A DNA stretch of 64,000 nt from Hirundichthys speculiger (GCA_018398805.1 JAGFBZ010002028.1:992501-1056500); one strand, 5' to 3'. Positions 47,321 through 60,847 are shown, numbered from the stretch's first letter. The notes: a model not told the origin generated them from the sequence alone. Translations and numbers: made by a program.

Positions 47321-49408
47321 GTCAGATCAGCAAGATGGATGCAGACTTGAAACACACACACACTGTTTAAACAATACAGCAGAAACAAAGACAGTTTCAC
47401 AAGTTTTTTCAGACAGAAAATAACACTTTAGCTATTTCCTAAGTCAGCCAAATATGTTAAAAAAATTGCACCTGCTGGACGCTTTAAAAGGTAAGTAGAC
47501 ACCACTCTGTGTTTCTAAGCTACATACACTTCACTGTCCCAGCCATGTATTAACTTCTGACCCTGACTCTTTTCAAATGACTTTTATTAACTTATTCTGT
47601 GACATCACAGTTGAGACGCTGCTGTCTTTATAATACAAAACACTGTAGAATGAAATTACTGCGTCATATATCAGGTTATATCTTGGACTGAGCGCTGAAC
47701 ACAGTTGGGAACATTTCCAAAAATGTCTTTTATTTTAATGATTTAATGATGGAATTGCTTTCCGCCTCCCTCAGCTTTAATTTCGTTCTTTCAGCCACCC
47801 CCGTGGAACATCCAGCATCACTCACCATTACATATTGATTATTTGGTAATTACCTTACATAAACTCTGCCGTGTCTGGCGTGTTTGGTGTGCTGTGTAAA
47901 GGAGGATCCTTCGGTTTTCCCAACTGTAATGTGTAACTTGTGTCTGAATCCTTTCAGGGGATTTTTCAGTACTAGGCGTAATCCGTTATCACTAATTACA
48001 TCACACTGTACAAGCGTGGAGTACCAGAGCCAAACTGACTCCTCTTTCAACAGGTAAAAAAACCAATGTAGCTGTCCCACATTACATATGAAATCCACAG
48101 AAAGACTAAATGAATCTGGGGGTTCTACACAACCCGAGCATGTGTTGGCTGCCGATATCCTCTCCCCTTTCGGCTTAGTAACACATGACATCTTCTTTTA
48201 ATAAACAATTATCTTAATATCCTCTGCTGAATGAAGTGTAGGACAGAGGGGGGGCACGCCACACACACTGTGACAAGCTTTCAAACAGATGGGCGCACAC
48301 GCAGACACAGTGCAGTACAGTAAGCCTGTCGAGTGTCTCCCCTCAGTCATTAGGTCTGTTCAGGCATGGATACACACACTGGTGTAATGAGCCAGTGAAT
48401 GTGCTCAGTCTGTGTATGTGCTTTACAGTTTGTAGCATGAATCATTTGAGGGATGACCTGATTCTTCAGGGAAGTTTGAGTATTGTGTTTGTGTGTGCGT
48501 GTTGGGGGGGTTAATGGTGCATGATGTTATGTCTTCATTAGCATAAACCTCATGATGGGTAAATAATCATATATGTCAGATACATGACTAGAACAAAGGA
48601 TGTTTAAGTTTGTTAAATGATAGCAGTGACTAAATAATTTAAAGTTGGCGTATTGTGGAGGGAAAAATCATTTTTTTGGGGCTTGAAAGCATATGTTTAG
48701 GCGTTTCAAGTAAATACCAACTCGAATCTCTTTATCGCTTTATTTTGGGCCACCCAAGGGCCCGATCTTCCGGCCAGATCTGCTATAGCCAGTATTAAGG
48801 GATAACGTGTAGCGAGAGAGGCGTTCCCCCACAAAGAACACAATCTTCACCTTCCTAAACCCGCTATCCCCCCTGCGCTACCCGCTACATTATGCATAGG
48901 AGTGGTTAGGACGTTCCACCTGTTAAACCAATCAGTGCGTCAGTCGCCATTGCCTTTAAGAGCAGGTTGCGCTATGCGCAATTCCGCTTTCCCAAACCCG
49001 TTATGGAGCGTCTTTTCATCCAGATCGGAGCAGCTCTCGTGCGCAGCTCGTCTGGGACTCTGCTGTAGAGCTTACACAGACAATTCCTATAGAGGTGAAA
49101 TCGACAGGGAACGGCTACATTTTGAGGTCGCTCCACTGACCGCACGTATCTCGAGTGAAGGCGCGTAGAGGGGAGACTTAAGTCAACCGCAGACTGTGCG
49201 CAGCTCAAAATGCACGCAAGTGGCCGTACGTAACTCTTACACAGGTGGGAGAATCGCGCCCTAAATGAATAAGCTACGCAGCACTTTTGAAACTAAAATC
49301 TGACTGACTGGCGAGTCAAGTCTTGTGTGGTTGTATATTACATGTGTGTTATTGTACAGTGGCCAACGCAATTTTTTTTTCTTTTAAAAGAAAAAAAAAA
49401 AAGGGGGG

Positions 49409-49460
49409 GGTCCTTCAGGAGTCTTATGTAGGGGGCCCAGAATCTGGTGCTACGCCCCTG
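49409..49460 (-). mobile_element. one end of a hAT-like element
   Basis: Read on the minus strand, CAGGGGCGTAGCACCAGATT then CTGGGCCCCC is the usual beginning of a dispersed hAT family. The opposite end and a target duplication were not found, so this is probably a solo end. Confidence 0.4.
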
Positions 49461-49623
49461 AAAGGATGTGCAGCCTCTTTGCTCTGGATCTATGTGATTT
49501 ACACTTGGCAGCATCACAGTAGTTTACGAGGACTGTTTGAAGAAAGAAAATGATGTATCGCTTGTTGAGGCCTGTTTCTCTACTGGAAGTGGTCCTGGGT
49601 CAAAGTAGCCACAGGAATCCAAT

Positions 49624-49654
49624 TTTATTATTATTATTATTACTATTATTATTG
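49624..49654. repeat. ATT microsatellite
   Basis: Ten ATT-type units with one interruption. Confidence 0.85.
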
Positions 49655-52196
49655 TGACAGAAGTCATGTTTTAAATATCCTTTTTTTCATAGATGCATAT
49701 TGATTATTTAAATTTTAAGACTCATCATGAATTTACATTAGACACTTTAACCGTACGTACGTCTGCCTAATCACGGTAAGCAAGCTCACTGCCGGCTAAA
49801 GTTATTAGCTTCCCCTTTAACAAATGTTGGTACATGGACATGTTTTGTCTTTTTGTGCCATTAGTCTGTCACCGTGATTATAAACGTATTTTATGTGCAA
49901 AGGTTACTTTCTTCTAGTTAGCTATCAGAGTTAGCTAACAACAAAGCAGCATGCAATGAAAACAATTTTTTTCCTTCATGAGTATTTTTGTCCAGTTCAT
50001 GTCACTTTCCATTTGATTTTAATGTCAGAGGAAAGGCTTGGTGACAGATAATCTTCCCTGACAAAATGAACCTATGTTCTGACTGTATCTGGCAGCCATT
50101 TAGACTGGGATCTGAACCAGCAGCCGCCGTACTTCTTCTTGATCCTCGGAAATCTGCGGCTTCTGCGCTCGGATGTGGCTCCTTTTTATTGTCTAAGACC
50201 CACCACAGGCCTTTCAATGACTCAAATGACGTGACGGAGCCATCCAGGGCTGAGGTGCTGTGCTTTGGATCTGTGTGTGAGGCGCAGATGAGCGTGACGG
50301 CGAGGAAGCAGCCGCTGGTGTTGTCAAGCTCTTTATCACAGCGAAGATGAATGAGAGGCTCCATATGTGTGGCGGGGATTTAAATGACAGGACGGAAATT
50401 TGCCCTCAGATCTCAAATATACAATAGACAAAAGAAAGATAATGCAACATCAATGTCGGTCTAATCAAAAGGCATTAATATTAATCATTTCCATGTTGAC
50501 ACCAAAGTTCTGATGGGATTATAAAGGAGCTTTATGTGCCCTCAGGCTGGTATATTGAAGGTCCTCAGCTGTTAATTACAGACATCTCTTCACTTTAACA
50601 CTAAATGCATAACGAGGGTAAAGTGCATCTAATGTATTTTGAGGGGGGTTATTTCAAATCTCATTATGCAGACAGTCAATTAATTCATCATGCAAACTAG
50701 GACATTAATATAGAGTAGATCTGGCAGATGGAGCTCCTTCATGCTACAGTATCTAACCTGACTGTGTTCGTCCAGCGTTTGGTTCAAATCAAAGCCACTT
50801 CTTTCCAACACATTTATATTAAACGGTTGAAATAAAATAGTGGTGAGAGATTAAGATAAATATCTGAATCTAGTTCTCCAAAAAACGGCTCAACATCAAT
50901 TTAAATATTACATCTGTTTAAATGTAGCGAGCAACCAGGGCGTCTCTTTGGCCCATAAGTGTTAACTTTTCAGCGGACCTATATGAACGTGCCAGACGTG
51001 GCGGCTGCAGGGCCACACAGGGGAAAGTGTTGCTGAAATGCAATACCATATTAATGTTTAAGCACCGACTGCAGACAGGCTTTACCTTTGAGAATGTGTA
51101 TGCTTTGTATATTATCCTACAAAACAAACAAAAAAAAAAGACAAATTTTTTCCATCATCTTTTCGATTTAGCTGTGCGAGTTGACGGCTCCTTGTATTGA
51201 GCATGTCTTGCTTTAGCGGAAAACCTACTGCATCTGATCGGCCATTAACTAAATCTACCTCACCTGCTGCCTCGCCTGTCAGGAGGTCTGCTGTGTCCAG
51301 GTCTACCTGGTTGCTCGAGGCTCCTGGTTTTATACGCTGTGACCCAGATGCAGGCTGACGTGTGGAAGAATTTGGACATACAACATGCATGTATAAACAA
51401 AAAGGACCACACAAAAAAGAGAAGAAAAAGAGAAACAGGTAATTTAGAAAAACTGAAAAAACAGAAGGAAGGAACAGGGTTGGAGGGAAACCAAGTATAT
51501 CACCTCATCAAGCTTCAAACCTCTGTTCAGAGTCATGACTGAAGGGTTTATCCAGTTCCCTCCATGCTTCCCTGTGGCTTTAACTGGCAGCTCATCATGG
51601 ACTTTGGGGAGATTTTTCCATCTTTTTGAAAAGCTAAAATAAATTTAGAACACCATAGCTTCAAATAAAACCATTTTTAAAAATAAAATGATAAAAACAA
51701 AAAAAAAATCAGTTGACTTTTAGCTGGAAAGAAGTCTTTTTGTACTGAATTAAAGCTACACAAAGATGTGACAACATTACGTTTATTCCTTCATAAAATG
51801 TCCCAAATGTGGATCGATAGAGACCATGTGGTGCCAGGGCTTCCAGGGCAGGATGGTACTGAGAGCAGCTGTGTGCATCATTTTTCCCAATTAAAAATTC
51901 TTTTCAACCAATGTAACACGTGCATGCGAGCGCGCGCGTGGCGGAAGACCGAGCCCTCCGCTGATTACTATGCGACGGCGGTGCAAGTTTTCCAGTGTCA
52001 TATAACTTCTAAATAGCTGGGTGGCTTCATGGAAGCTCGCTGGCTGCACCTTCAGAGCCTCGACTCCCACATGAGCCACATGGTGCAAACAGTGAGAGGG
52101 TGTAACCTGCAGATAGATCCCTTTGACACGATTCAGTTTTTATGGCCTCATGTTCATCTAATCACATAAACCTATAAAAACTGATATCATCTAAGC

Positions 52197-52478
52197 CAGG
52201 GGTGTCAGACTCATTTCCACTGAGGGCCACATCAGCATCATGGTTGCCCTGGAAGGGCCAGATTGACAGCATGAATGTAACAAAATGGAATGTAAACCCA
52301 AATAAATTAAACTACTCCTTATTATATTGTAAATAACTGTTTATGTATTTATTATGTATTCAAGTTTCAAATATTTAAATCATTATTATATCAAAGTTAT
52401 TATTATTTTTTATATATTGTTTTAAACATTTTTTGTTAGCACTTTGAGATTTTAAATATAAAGTGCAATACAAATAAA

Positions 52479-52515
<37 letters not shown>

Positions 52516-52997
52516 AAAGTCGAGGTTTGTGGTTGTAGCCTTGCTTTCGCACAGGTGATTGAGAGTATCCATTACCTTGGTTTCAGAAGTGGGAGCGATT
52601 CTTGGTTTTTCTTGTGGGCTAATTTAGCTAAATTTAGCATGCTCCGTGTTTGATGTCAACGACATAGATTGTACTCTTTCATGACTGACACTGCCTCATA
52701 ATAAAAAAGGCATGTTGGGGCTAGTTTGTAAAGGTCTCTCTCAAGTCCATCAGTTCTGAAAATCGTCTTGATGTCTTTGCTCATGGTGATATACTTTTAT
52801 CATTGTGGGTAATGACAAAATGCATTATGGGAGATGCAGTTTATTGTCAATGTGCGCTTTAAAGAGGTGTAAGCTTATTTTAAGACTTAAAATATTGGTT
52901 TAAAAATTTAAGCCAATAATGCACAAGCTCTCGAGGGCCACATAAAATGACGTGGTGGGCCACATTTGGCCCGCGGGCCTTGTGTTTGACACATGTG
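52197..52997. mobile_element. non-autonomous hAT element, copy 2
   Basis: Ends CAGGGGTGTCAGAC and, inverted, CACATGTGTCAAAC; perfect 8-bp duplication ATCTAAGC (52189-52196, 52998-53005). Collinear with the 10661-11731 element. It lacks that copy's nested hAT and about 90 bp further on, but carries its own secondary insertion at nearly the same point. Confidence 0.92.
52430..52516 (+). repeat. retroposon 3' tail with ATT repeat, nested in hAT copy 2
   Basis: TTAGCACTTTGAGATTTTAA, AAAGTGCAATACAAATAAAA then (TTA)n is the typical 3' end of a fish LINE/SINE. It is absent from the matching place in the copy at 10.7 kb. Confidence 0.65.
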
Positions 52998-53005
52998 ATC
53001 TAAGC

Positions 53006-54840
53006 ATTCCCTTTAACTGAACAGATCTCCCACCACTCCCAGTGAGCAACAACTCCACCAACAGATTTCAGGATTGCTGTTGTCTGATCATCTCACTGTG
53101 GCATGTGACACCGAGCGTCCTCACAGCTCACAACTCCTCCCTCTTTCGTCATCCCTGGAAGTCGTCCACGGCTCAGTCTCCCACTGTCGCTCAGAACTCG
53201 GCGACAGACCTGCTGAGGATGTTGCTAAGAGAGCCAAACGCTAAAGGCTGCCCGAACCGATGGGACGGGCGCTCTGGGCGCGAAAGGGGGAGGCGGGATT
53301 GCATCAGGAGCTGTGCATCTGCCTTTGTCTGTCTGAGCATGGAAGTTTTCCCTACAGACAGGCCGATGTCTGGACATCCCAGATAGCAATGAGGCATTAA
53401 CTGTGAGCCGATGTGCAACCGGTCGAAGGGGAGCCCCTTTGGGAGCCAGAGTTGAAAGGAGTGCATTGCGGGGTTACTTCGAGGCACTGGGACGGTGGGA
53501 TTTTGAAGGTTTTCAGGAGGCAGGGGTTCGGGCCAGCATCTCTTTGATGTGCCGGAGAACCCTCAGGTCTGCGCGGCCTGCTGTTACTGGGGTGGGTGGG
53601 TTTGTGGGGCGGGGTGTGTTTAATTCAAGACATTATCCTCGAGGTTACACACACGGAGAGACAGCAGCGCATGGCATCAGGCTGTTTTAACGAGACTTCA
53701 CCACATTACTATGTGGAGCGCTTCAGTTCATAAATCATGCTAACACACACCTTTGTCTCATTCTCAGTCGGGCTCAGACATAATAACACGGGCGACAGAG
53801 AGTTATAAGAAAAATTTATAGTGTGTGTTTGATGACGTGACGCAGCAGGAGTGGAAAAGGAGCAATAATGGTTTGTGCACGTGTACGTTTGACCTAATAT
53901 GTTGCTTTAATAAATTGTTCCATGGCTGCAGAGACCATTTTAATACTGAATTGATGAGCACTTCAAGTTCTTTAATTGCTTTTTTTGTTTGAAGAATTGG
54001 GATTAATTGAAAATTAATGATCAAAAATGTTATCAAATAACCGATGATGGTGAACTGAGAAGGAGATAACTGATTGATAATTTCACACTTAACTGATCCG
54101 TAACTAATCATTAGTTATTTAATTATAACTGATGAGATCATCGATGGGTTCATTCGCTACCCAAGTGCCGTGTAACATGACGTGTAAGGTGGCACCGATT
54201 GCAGACCTGCGCCTTTCCGACAAGGGGCTTCATCCAGTTTTTTCAGACAAGGATCAGCAGCCATGCAGCCTCCAGCGCTGATCTTTTCCTCGTTGAAATG
54301 ACGGGAACGTAGCCTGGAATCTCTTGTGAGGTTCAGCACGTCAACACTCATCCCCGTTTTGTTGTTCCCCTCACGCCGAACCGGTGCCACTTTACTAGCA
54401 TCACGTCAGTCGTGAAGGGATGAATGTGTAGCTTCTTTGCTGTGAATGGCAGTAGTACACCATGTTTGTTTGAAAGCGTTTGAAAGCTGAAATTGACTTT
54501 TTTTTCCATCCTGGAGGTAATTTTTGAGATGCGTGTAAATCCGGTTTAATATTTTCGGGAGGGGGGGTACTCTCCACGAACCTCCAACTTGGCCGAGCAA
54601 GAGATGATCCGATGATCGGATCCAGCAGAGACTGTGGTTGGCGTGACGTGAATCCTCGATTGCGAATTGGTTGATTGAGATTGAGACCAGGGCATGCGCA
54701 CTGAGCCTTTGGTCCGGCTGATGTCACTATCTGTCTTGTTGACATAGCGTCAGGGTAGATACCGAGTTTGCGGAAAGCGCAAACCGCATATCGGCGCGTA
54801 AAAGAGCGGGTCCAAATGGCATAAATGTGCGTCCACCTGG
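53006..54840. other. non-coding, partly CpG-rich
   Basis: The frames at 53042-53386, 53403-53690 and 54401-54844 have no domain I can name. Their GC-richer segments may be decayed transposon coding DNA, especially 54401-54844 (minus), which lies next to a hAT transposase-like relic. Confidence 0.4.
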
Positions 54841-55086
54841 TCACATGTGGACGTGCACAAACGGCTCTACCTCTCGATTACGCATCACAGTATTACTGTC
54901 ATACATTTTTATTCTCTTGAGGTCAGAGGATGTCTGGTCAGCAGTTGTGGTCGATGTTGGAATAGTCAGACACGTCAGTCTGTACAGCTGTGGCATGATC
55001 TCATTCAGATGTTTGCTGTGGAGGAAACCAAAGAGATATTTGGGACATTTCCCCTCAAAATCCGTCATGGCCGACATCACAGTCAC
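54841..55086 (-). pseudogene. hAT transposase C-terminal dimerisation relic
   Basis: Minus-strand frame containing MPQLYRLTCLTIPTSTTTAD followed by SDLKRIKMYDSNTVMRNRE. This matches the order of the hAT dimerisation region (LYRLxLTIPxSSAxxERSFSxLKRIKxYxRxTMxxER) found in hAT transposases and ZMYM1-like proteins. The conserved ERSFS is changed to DQTSS and no upstream RNase-H fold is visible, so it is a fragment. Confidence 0.55.
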
Positions 55087-55289
55087 TTCTGTTTGGCTCT
55101 ATTTGATGAATATATGAGTGTGCTTTTATTGTTGTTTTGGCTATTAAATATGATGTTGAATCTGATTATGTGGCATTCAAAGTAACAATATGGACAACTT
55201 GATGTTCTCTACTTGATGCTTCCCAAATACACAATGCTGTGCTCAGAATGCCTCCTAAAGCTTACAGGGGGCTCACGAACCACTTCAGA

Positions 55290-55545
55290 GTTTCTCCCAA
55301 TTTCCTGTTGACATCCCTGATAACATTGCGGTAAATAGGGCCAAAAAATTTGTTTCTCAATATCTCCGTTAATTATTGTCCAAAAATCATGAAATTTCAC
55401 TCAGGGAATTGACAATGGGAATTTCAAAGGCTGATCCGGATCTGATCCAGAAGGCGGATTTTATCGCAATCTGTAAATTGCTATATGGGGGAATTGTTGC
55501 GCTTGGTGGAGGTCTGCGCTCTCCAAGTGCTTTTCTAGTTTACCA
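55290..55545 (+). repeat. common fish interspersed repeat
   Basis: Includes ATATCTCCGTTAATTATTGT, AATCATGAAATTTCACTCAG, CTGATCCGGATCTGATCCAG and the characteristic ending GGAGGTCTGCGCTCTCCAAG followed by TGCTTTTCTAG. I recognise this ending from many teleost genomes; its class is not certain. Confidence 0.55.
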
Positions 55546-56085
55546 GAAGTGGTGGTTTCTGCAAAAAGCCCCAAATGCAACACCTTAGCGGATAAAAATA
55601 GCACCGTTTCCTCGGTATTCGGGTAGCCTCTGTTCCTGTTTTGGGTCCTCATCGCCTGGCCAGCCATATCCATTCACTTCACAAAAATTCTCACATAAAA
55701 TGCATCTGCTGAGCCTGCACACGAAGAGTGATTCACTTTGACGCAGAATCTGATGTTTGTGGAAGTCTGTGGTCTGTCATAAAAAAAATGCACCTGCAAC
55801 TGGTTTAAATTAGACCTCCAGGGAAGGCCCGAACACGGCAGAACCACTGAGAGTTGTGAATGACAGGGCCAAATTGAAATGGGGGAATATGGCTTGGTTC
55901 TGGTTTATGGTCTGTCAACTACCGTGATTATTTCTGCTGAAAAGGTAAAGAATCGTATTAATTGTAAATTTAAAACTCCAATTGGTAATTGGAGACAGTG
56001 ATACAAATAGACAACTGTCGTCTTCTTGAATAAAGTAAAAACGTAATGACACAATTATTCAGATTTCATGTGAGCAGGACCATGT
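55546..56085. other. non-coding, nothing recognised
   Basis: No gene or element ends seen. Confidence 0.5.
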
Positions 56086-56530
56086 TGTCCCACCTTCCGT
56101 AGCAGCAATTACTTGAATCAAACTGCTTCTGAGCCAACTAATTTGTCTTTTGCATCTGCTTCAGGGGATTTTGGCCCACTCCTGTTTCCAGATCTCAGCC
56201 AGCTGAGCAGGGATGGAAAAGCATTTGGCATAAACTTCAGTGCCATGTTCAGGTCCGCTCTTCGACTCGGCCAATGAGGGATGAGAAGCCACTTTTTCCT
56301 CCGCCATATTTTTGTCGTTTTGCGCAAATGCCTCAGGTCATTGTTGTGATCTGTGACCCATTTCTTGGGTCCAGGATGACTGATGGCATAAAGAGAGTCA
56401 GATTTTATGGTTTCCTTGAGCCTAAGAATGAAAACAGGCCCAGGTTTAAAGTGGGGTACCTGCAAAGTCATGATTTATCATCTGAACACTTCCTCACCCC
56501 CACAGAAATACTGTACTTTGTTTTTATTTT
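56086..56530 (-). mobile_element. Tc1-like transposase relic (C-terminal half)
   Basis: Minus strand: HWPSRRADLN (family: xWPSxSPDLNPIE), then in a shifted frame EIWKQEWAKIP and VIAATEGG (family: EEWAKIPPE and VIAAKGGxT). The order and spacing are those of the end of a Tc1 transposase. Stops and frameshifts are frequent. Confidence 0.7.
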
Positions 56531-59500
56531 TGTCCTCCACATGGCAAAACAATTTTTTAAATACACCTGAAATGTGGGAGGCCGTCAGAAAACAAAGAAA
56601 TTCCTCATAACACCGACGATATCACACAGAGCACATGTGACATATTTGTAAACTGCAGCAGAGACTTGGTGGGCTGAGGTTGTAGCTAAGAGGGGGAAAT
56701 GTCACTTGTCTCCCCTGTTTTCAGTCTGTCTCCACTTATAACACTCCCATAAAACCAATAATGTTGTGCAGATGTAGACGTTTTGCCCGTGAGCCAATAA
56801 TGTAGAAGGCACAGTATGCAGGGAATGCCTTTGATCTCAGCTTTATAACGCAGACGATGCCTTTGATGATTCTGCTGACATTTCCAGGAGACTTTAAAGA
56901 CTCGATTGGGGCTAATCAAATCAGTGTGCCTTCTCCCTGCTCAAGGTTAGGTAGCATAGATGTGATCCGCCTCCTTGCTTTTGTTTTTTTTTTATGGTTT
57001 TGAGATGAGGAGATAATGCGTCCGAAGTATTTTCTGAATGAAGGCAAAAATGCTTTGTTTATCCATTCAGATCCACTTCAATAAATGCTCTTCTATATTT
57101 GACTATACAGTTAAAAATGCAGTGCATCATGAGATTACATCACTTTTTCTAATTAATTTGCTTAAAACCTTTCTGCAGGCATTTATTAAACCCCTATTAC
57201 CTATTTAGCAGTTTTTTTTTCATGAAAATAACCCCTTTTATGCCTTAAAAGTTCTTAGATGCAAATCTACCTTTCCCTCTTTAACATTTTGAGATCTGTG
57301 AATATGCATGCTCGCCCCGCCTCAGCCTCTTCATGGCTCCCCTGCAGCCATCCCAGATATTCCTCTGCAGATGCACCAGGGAACTCATTTAAAACTGTTG
57401 CATATGCACAAAAAGGAGTTTGCTACTTTGGGAATAGGTAGGGTGTATGTATTGCTTGCAATTAGCAATTTATTTAGATGGATTTCACTAAATTCTGCAC
57501 ATTGGACCTTTATGTAAATAAATAAATTGCGTTCTCCCATCAAACACGTCTGAACCTTACCATGTCAGGTTGAGGGACTGACTGTTTCCGTCACTTGCAT
57601 ATAAAAACACAGCATAATGCTGCAGGATGGGTGCACTGGTGCTTTAGGAAGATACATGGTTTGGTCTACCTTGTAAACACCTCGAAGTCTGCATCAGCTC
57701 CTCTCAGTTGTTGACACAGCTCGCTGTTGGGAGCGTCCAACCCTTCCTTTACATCTCTTCCCATTCAGCAGCTCCCTCATTGTCCCTGTTCCTAGTACCA
57801 GAAGGGTGAGCGCCGCTCAGAGGATCAGGCTCAGGCGTCAGCGGGCACAGAGCTCTGCCAGAAGCTGCTCCAGCTTCCTTCATGGAGCCTTTGCCAAAAC
57901 TTTCTTCATTTATTTTTTTTCAATAAAACTATTCCATTGCACAAATGTGATAAAACGTCTTTAATAAGGTTTCATGTTTTTCCTGGCCACCTGGAACTTC
58001 GCCACTAAGCCTACGTTCGCACTAACTGCTTGAAGTGACCCGTATATAAATATATTTATATAAAAAAGTGACTCATACATGATATCATTCAGGGCTGTCT
58101 GGGCACAAAAATCAGATCATCTATTCCAAATTTCAGAGTCATCCCAGAACCGACGTTAGTTAGAATAGTGTTTGTCCTGCACAGATGTTGTGGCCAGTTC
58201 TGCAGGCCTTCAAACACTCATATATTCAGTTTAATTGTCCCACAAATATGACATTTTCTGTTGTTGATAGAAATAGCACACGCTTCTTGGTCAGTTAGTT
58301 TAGTTCAAAGTTGTTGTTTGGAGCCAGCTCCAAGTGGTCAGTCAAGGAACTGCAATTAAAATCCCTTTCTGGCACGCATCAGGCAGATGTAGCCCCCTTG
58401 GTCGCGTTTCTGGGAAGTCAAAGACGAATCCAGAAGAAACAGACTAATTATTTGCATCAAAGAGGAGAGGAAACTTGGTTTGCTGGCTTTGAGCTCCTAA
58501 ATGGAATATTAGAAGATCTCACAAAGAAACTAAACTGAGCAAAGATCCTTCAAACTAATAGTCTTTAAAAAAAAAAACTGTTTATGCAATTAGGCTACAA
58601 CAAAAAGGATATGTATATTTAGCTCTCTTGTCAATTTTGACAATCACCTGCATGTACAGACAGGCTGATATGTCCTATAAGTTAGCCATTTATTAATAAG
58701 CAATGATAAGACTGATTATTGATATGTTGTCAACTTCATCCTTTCATCTGTCCCGTCTCCTTTTACAAACCTGAAACAGTTAGATAACACTGAGGTGGAT
58801 AGAAGAAGCAGGGGAATTCACATAATTAATTATACAGGGTTTCATTTTATATAATCGCCTCTATGGATAGTTATGTAAATCTCTCAATTATAAAAGGGGA
58901 TTTCTTGGATTTTCATTCTCGCTGTCACTAACAGCAAAAAGTTCTCTTTTCGGGGGGATTCGGTTCATCGCGGCTCTTAAAAGCAGCCTGATTTAACTAA
59001 TGATCACGTTCCACGGCCCTTCACAAGGTCATAAATGTTTATCATCATCCCCGGGGCCTATCACAGTTAGTGCAGCATGAGTAATGGCACATGTAACAAG
59101 AGATGGAGCTACTGATGCCATTCTTGTAGGGGCTTCAGTTTTAAAAGCGTCCAGGCTATTAAATCTTTCTCAGACCTGTTTTGGGACAGCTTTCACTTTC
59201 TGATACATCCATTAGCAGTTTAAAACAACACAACAATCTAAGGACTTACAATTATTTAATGCCAACCTGAGAAATGTGCCTGTCTGATTTGTTTGGTACC
59301 TTTTGTTGGTTAGCGGAGCTGAAAGATTAGGAAAGACTCTGAGAAGCTCTGCCATAAGCAATCATGATATTTTGGACTAGCCATAGACGATCGTAGCAGA
59401 TAATGAACCGGTTAGCCATCGACCCTGACTGAAGTCAGTTTGGTGATATAGCGACTACTTATTGGAAGCTAACTTGCGAGCCACATTTAGTAATCAGCTA

Positions 59501-60384
59501 TGTTTTGTGACTTAAACAGGGGCTACCTGAGCACCATGGATTATGGTGCGTTAAGAGGCAGATCTCACGTTCTGCTTTGCAGACATGTGTCTTTCTGGGC
59601 TAATGGTTTCCTCCAGTTACTCTAAGCAAAGTAGACAGGATCGCCACTCGTCTCGCCGTCAGTGATGATCCTTCCTTGCCAACATGACCGGAAAATAACC
59701 TGGAATTTTGTTGCGAAGTAGCTGTTTCGCTCATTGGAGGGTGACTGGCTAGTTCAAGCAACCCTTCGACTCTGCGTTGTGTAGTGAATGATGGAGAAAA
59801 GCTTATTTATCGTTTCCACAGCGCCGTTTATTCTGAATAAAAACAATGTGTACTGGTCAGTATAATTTGGCTCCACAGGCAGCTCAAACGCAGCGCGCTA
59901 CATATCTAAGCAGAGAAGCCAGTTGGCTAACTTAACATGTGCATTGCACTGGTATCTGCATAATTACCAGAAGAAATTACAACTTCATGTCTCGTAACTG
60001 TTTTCATTTCTGTGTCAACTTATCACAAAACACTTACATTCATTATGTGAACATTAAACCTTGTAAAGCACACAGTGCTGCATTCAGTGACTGTCCGTGC
60101 TTTACAGAGGGGAGAAGCATTTATAACCTTAAATATGACTGCCACATTACATAAAAGTGACAAGTGGAATTAGCTGCAACATAAACTCTGTTACACACAT
60201 CGACAGTCTTCTCTGTTTCGTTGTTACCCTCGTGCTAAATCAGTGCCTTCAAAATAAGTTTCGTATTGATTTTTGGTTTTGGTTTTGTTTTGTTTTTTTA
60301 ACTAGAAGTTTTTGTATCTTCCAAAAACATCAAATGCAGTTGCAACGGCCAGTTTCGACAGGTGCTGCCATCTAGTGGAATAAA
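56531..60384. other. non-coding, nothing recognised
   Basis: AT-rich with short A- and T-tracts. Open frames are 60-77 codons and carry no recognised domain. Confidence 0.55.
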
Positions 60385-60555
60385 GGGAATTGAAGTGGGA
60401 TTGCTTCCCACAGGTGTCATCAGGTCCCGTCAGATTGCTGTATTTGAGGTTTGAAGACCAAATGGACACCTCAAATTCTTTGCTCCTAAAGAGCTTTAGC
60501 GACCCACTGCTGACTTGCTGGGGGAGGCGACTCTTGTAAGGGAAAGATGTTTCCA
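60385..60555. repeat. dispersed repeat, copy B
   Basis: Collinear with 37575-37735 (see that entry). The 122-codon minus frame covering it is not kept in the other copy, which argues against a gene. Confidence 0.7.
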
Positions 60556-60847
60556 TGTTGAGGTTGTAACTGGTCTGCAAAATATTTTTTGGTAGGTGCC
60601 AAGTGCCAAAATAGGATTCATGAGAACGCCAGGATGTTGATTTTCCCAGGAGACCGTTGCACTGTAACAAGATGACTAGTGTGTACTCATGTTACCTGGC
60701 AGAGGTCATAATGATCTGCTTGATTGTTGTCTTCAACAATAAAGGCAGAGAGAAAACATTAAAAGAAAAAGGAAGATATCCATCCATGTATCCGCTGAAA
60801 CAGTAATGTGATATCTGGAGTAAAAATACAACCGGAGCAAATTTGAT

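Larger units (their letters stand above)
47329..52188. other. non-coding flank
   Basis: Contains a short ATT tract (49624-49654), mixed A/G/T tracts at about 49370-49408 and a CpG-richer block (48780-49260). The block's frames (48902-49208, both strands) have no recognised domain; it may be an old transposon. No gene supported. Confidence 0.5.

Noticed and set aside
48595..49468. Pair of AAAGGATG words as a target duplication around a hAT ending at 49460
   Set aside because: The left word is not followed by the expected CAGGGGCG terminus, so the match is probably chance.
54401..54844. 147-codon minus-strand frame as a host gene
   Set aside because: No conserved domain over its length and placed beside a transposase relic; treated only as a possible decayed element.
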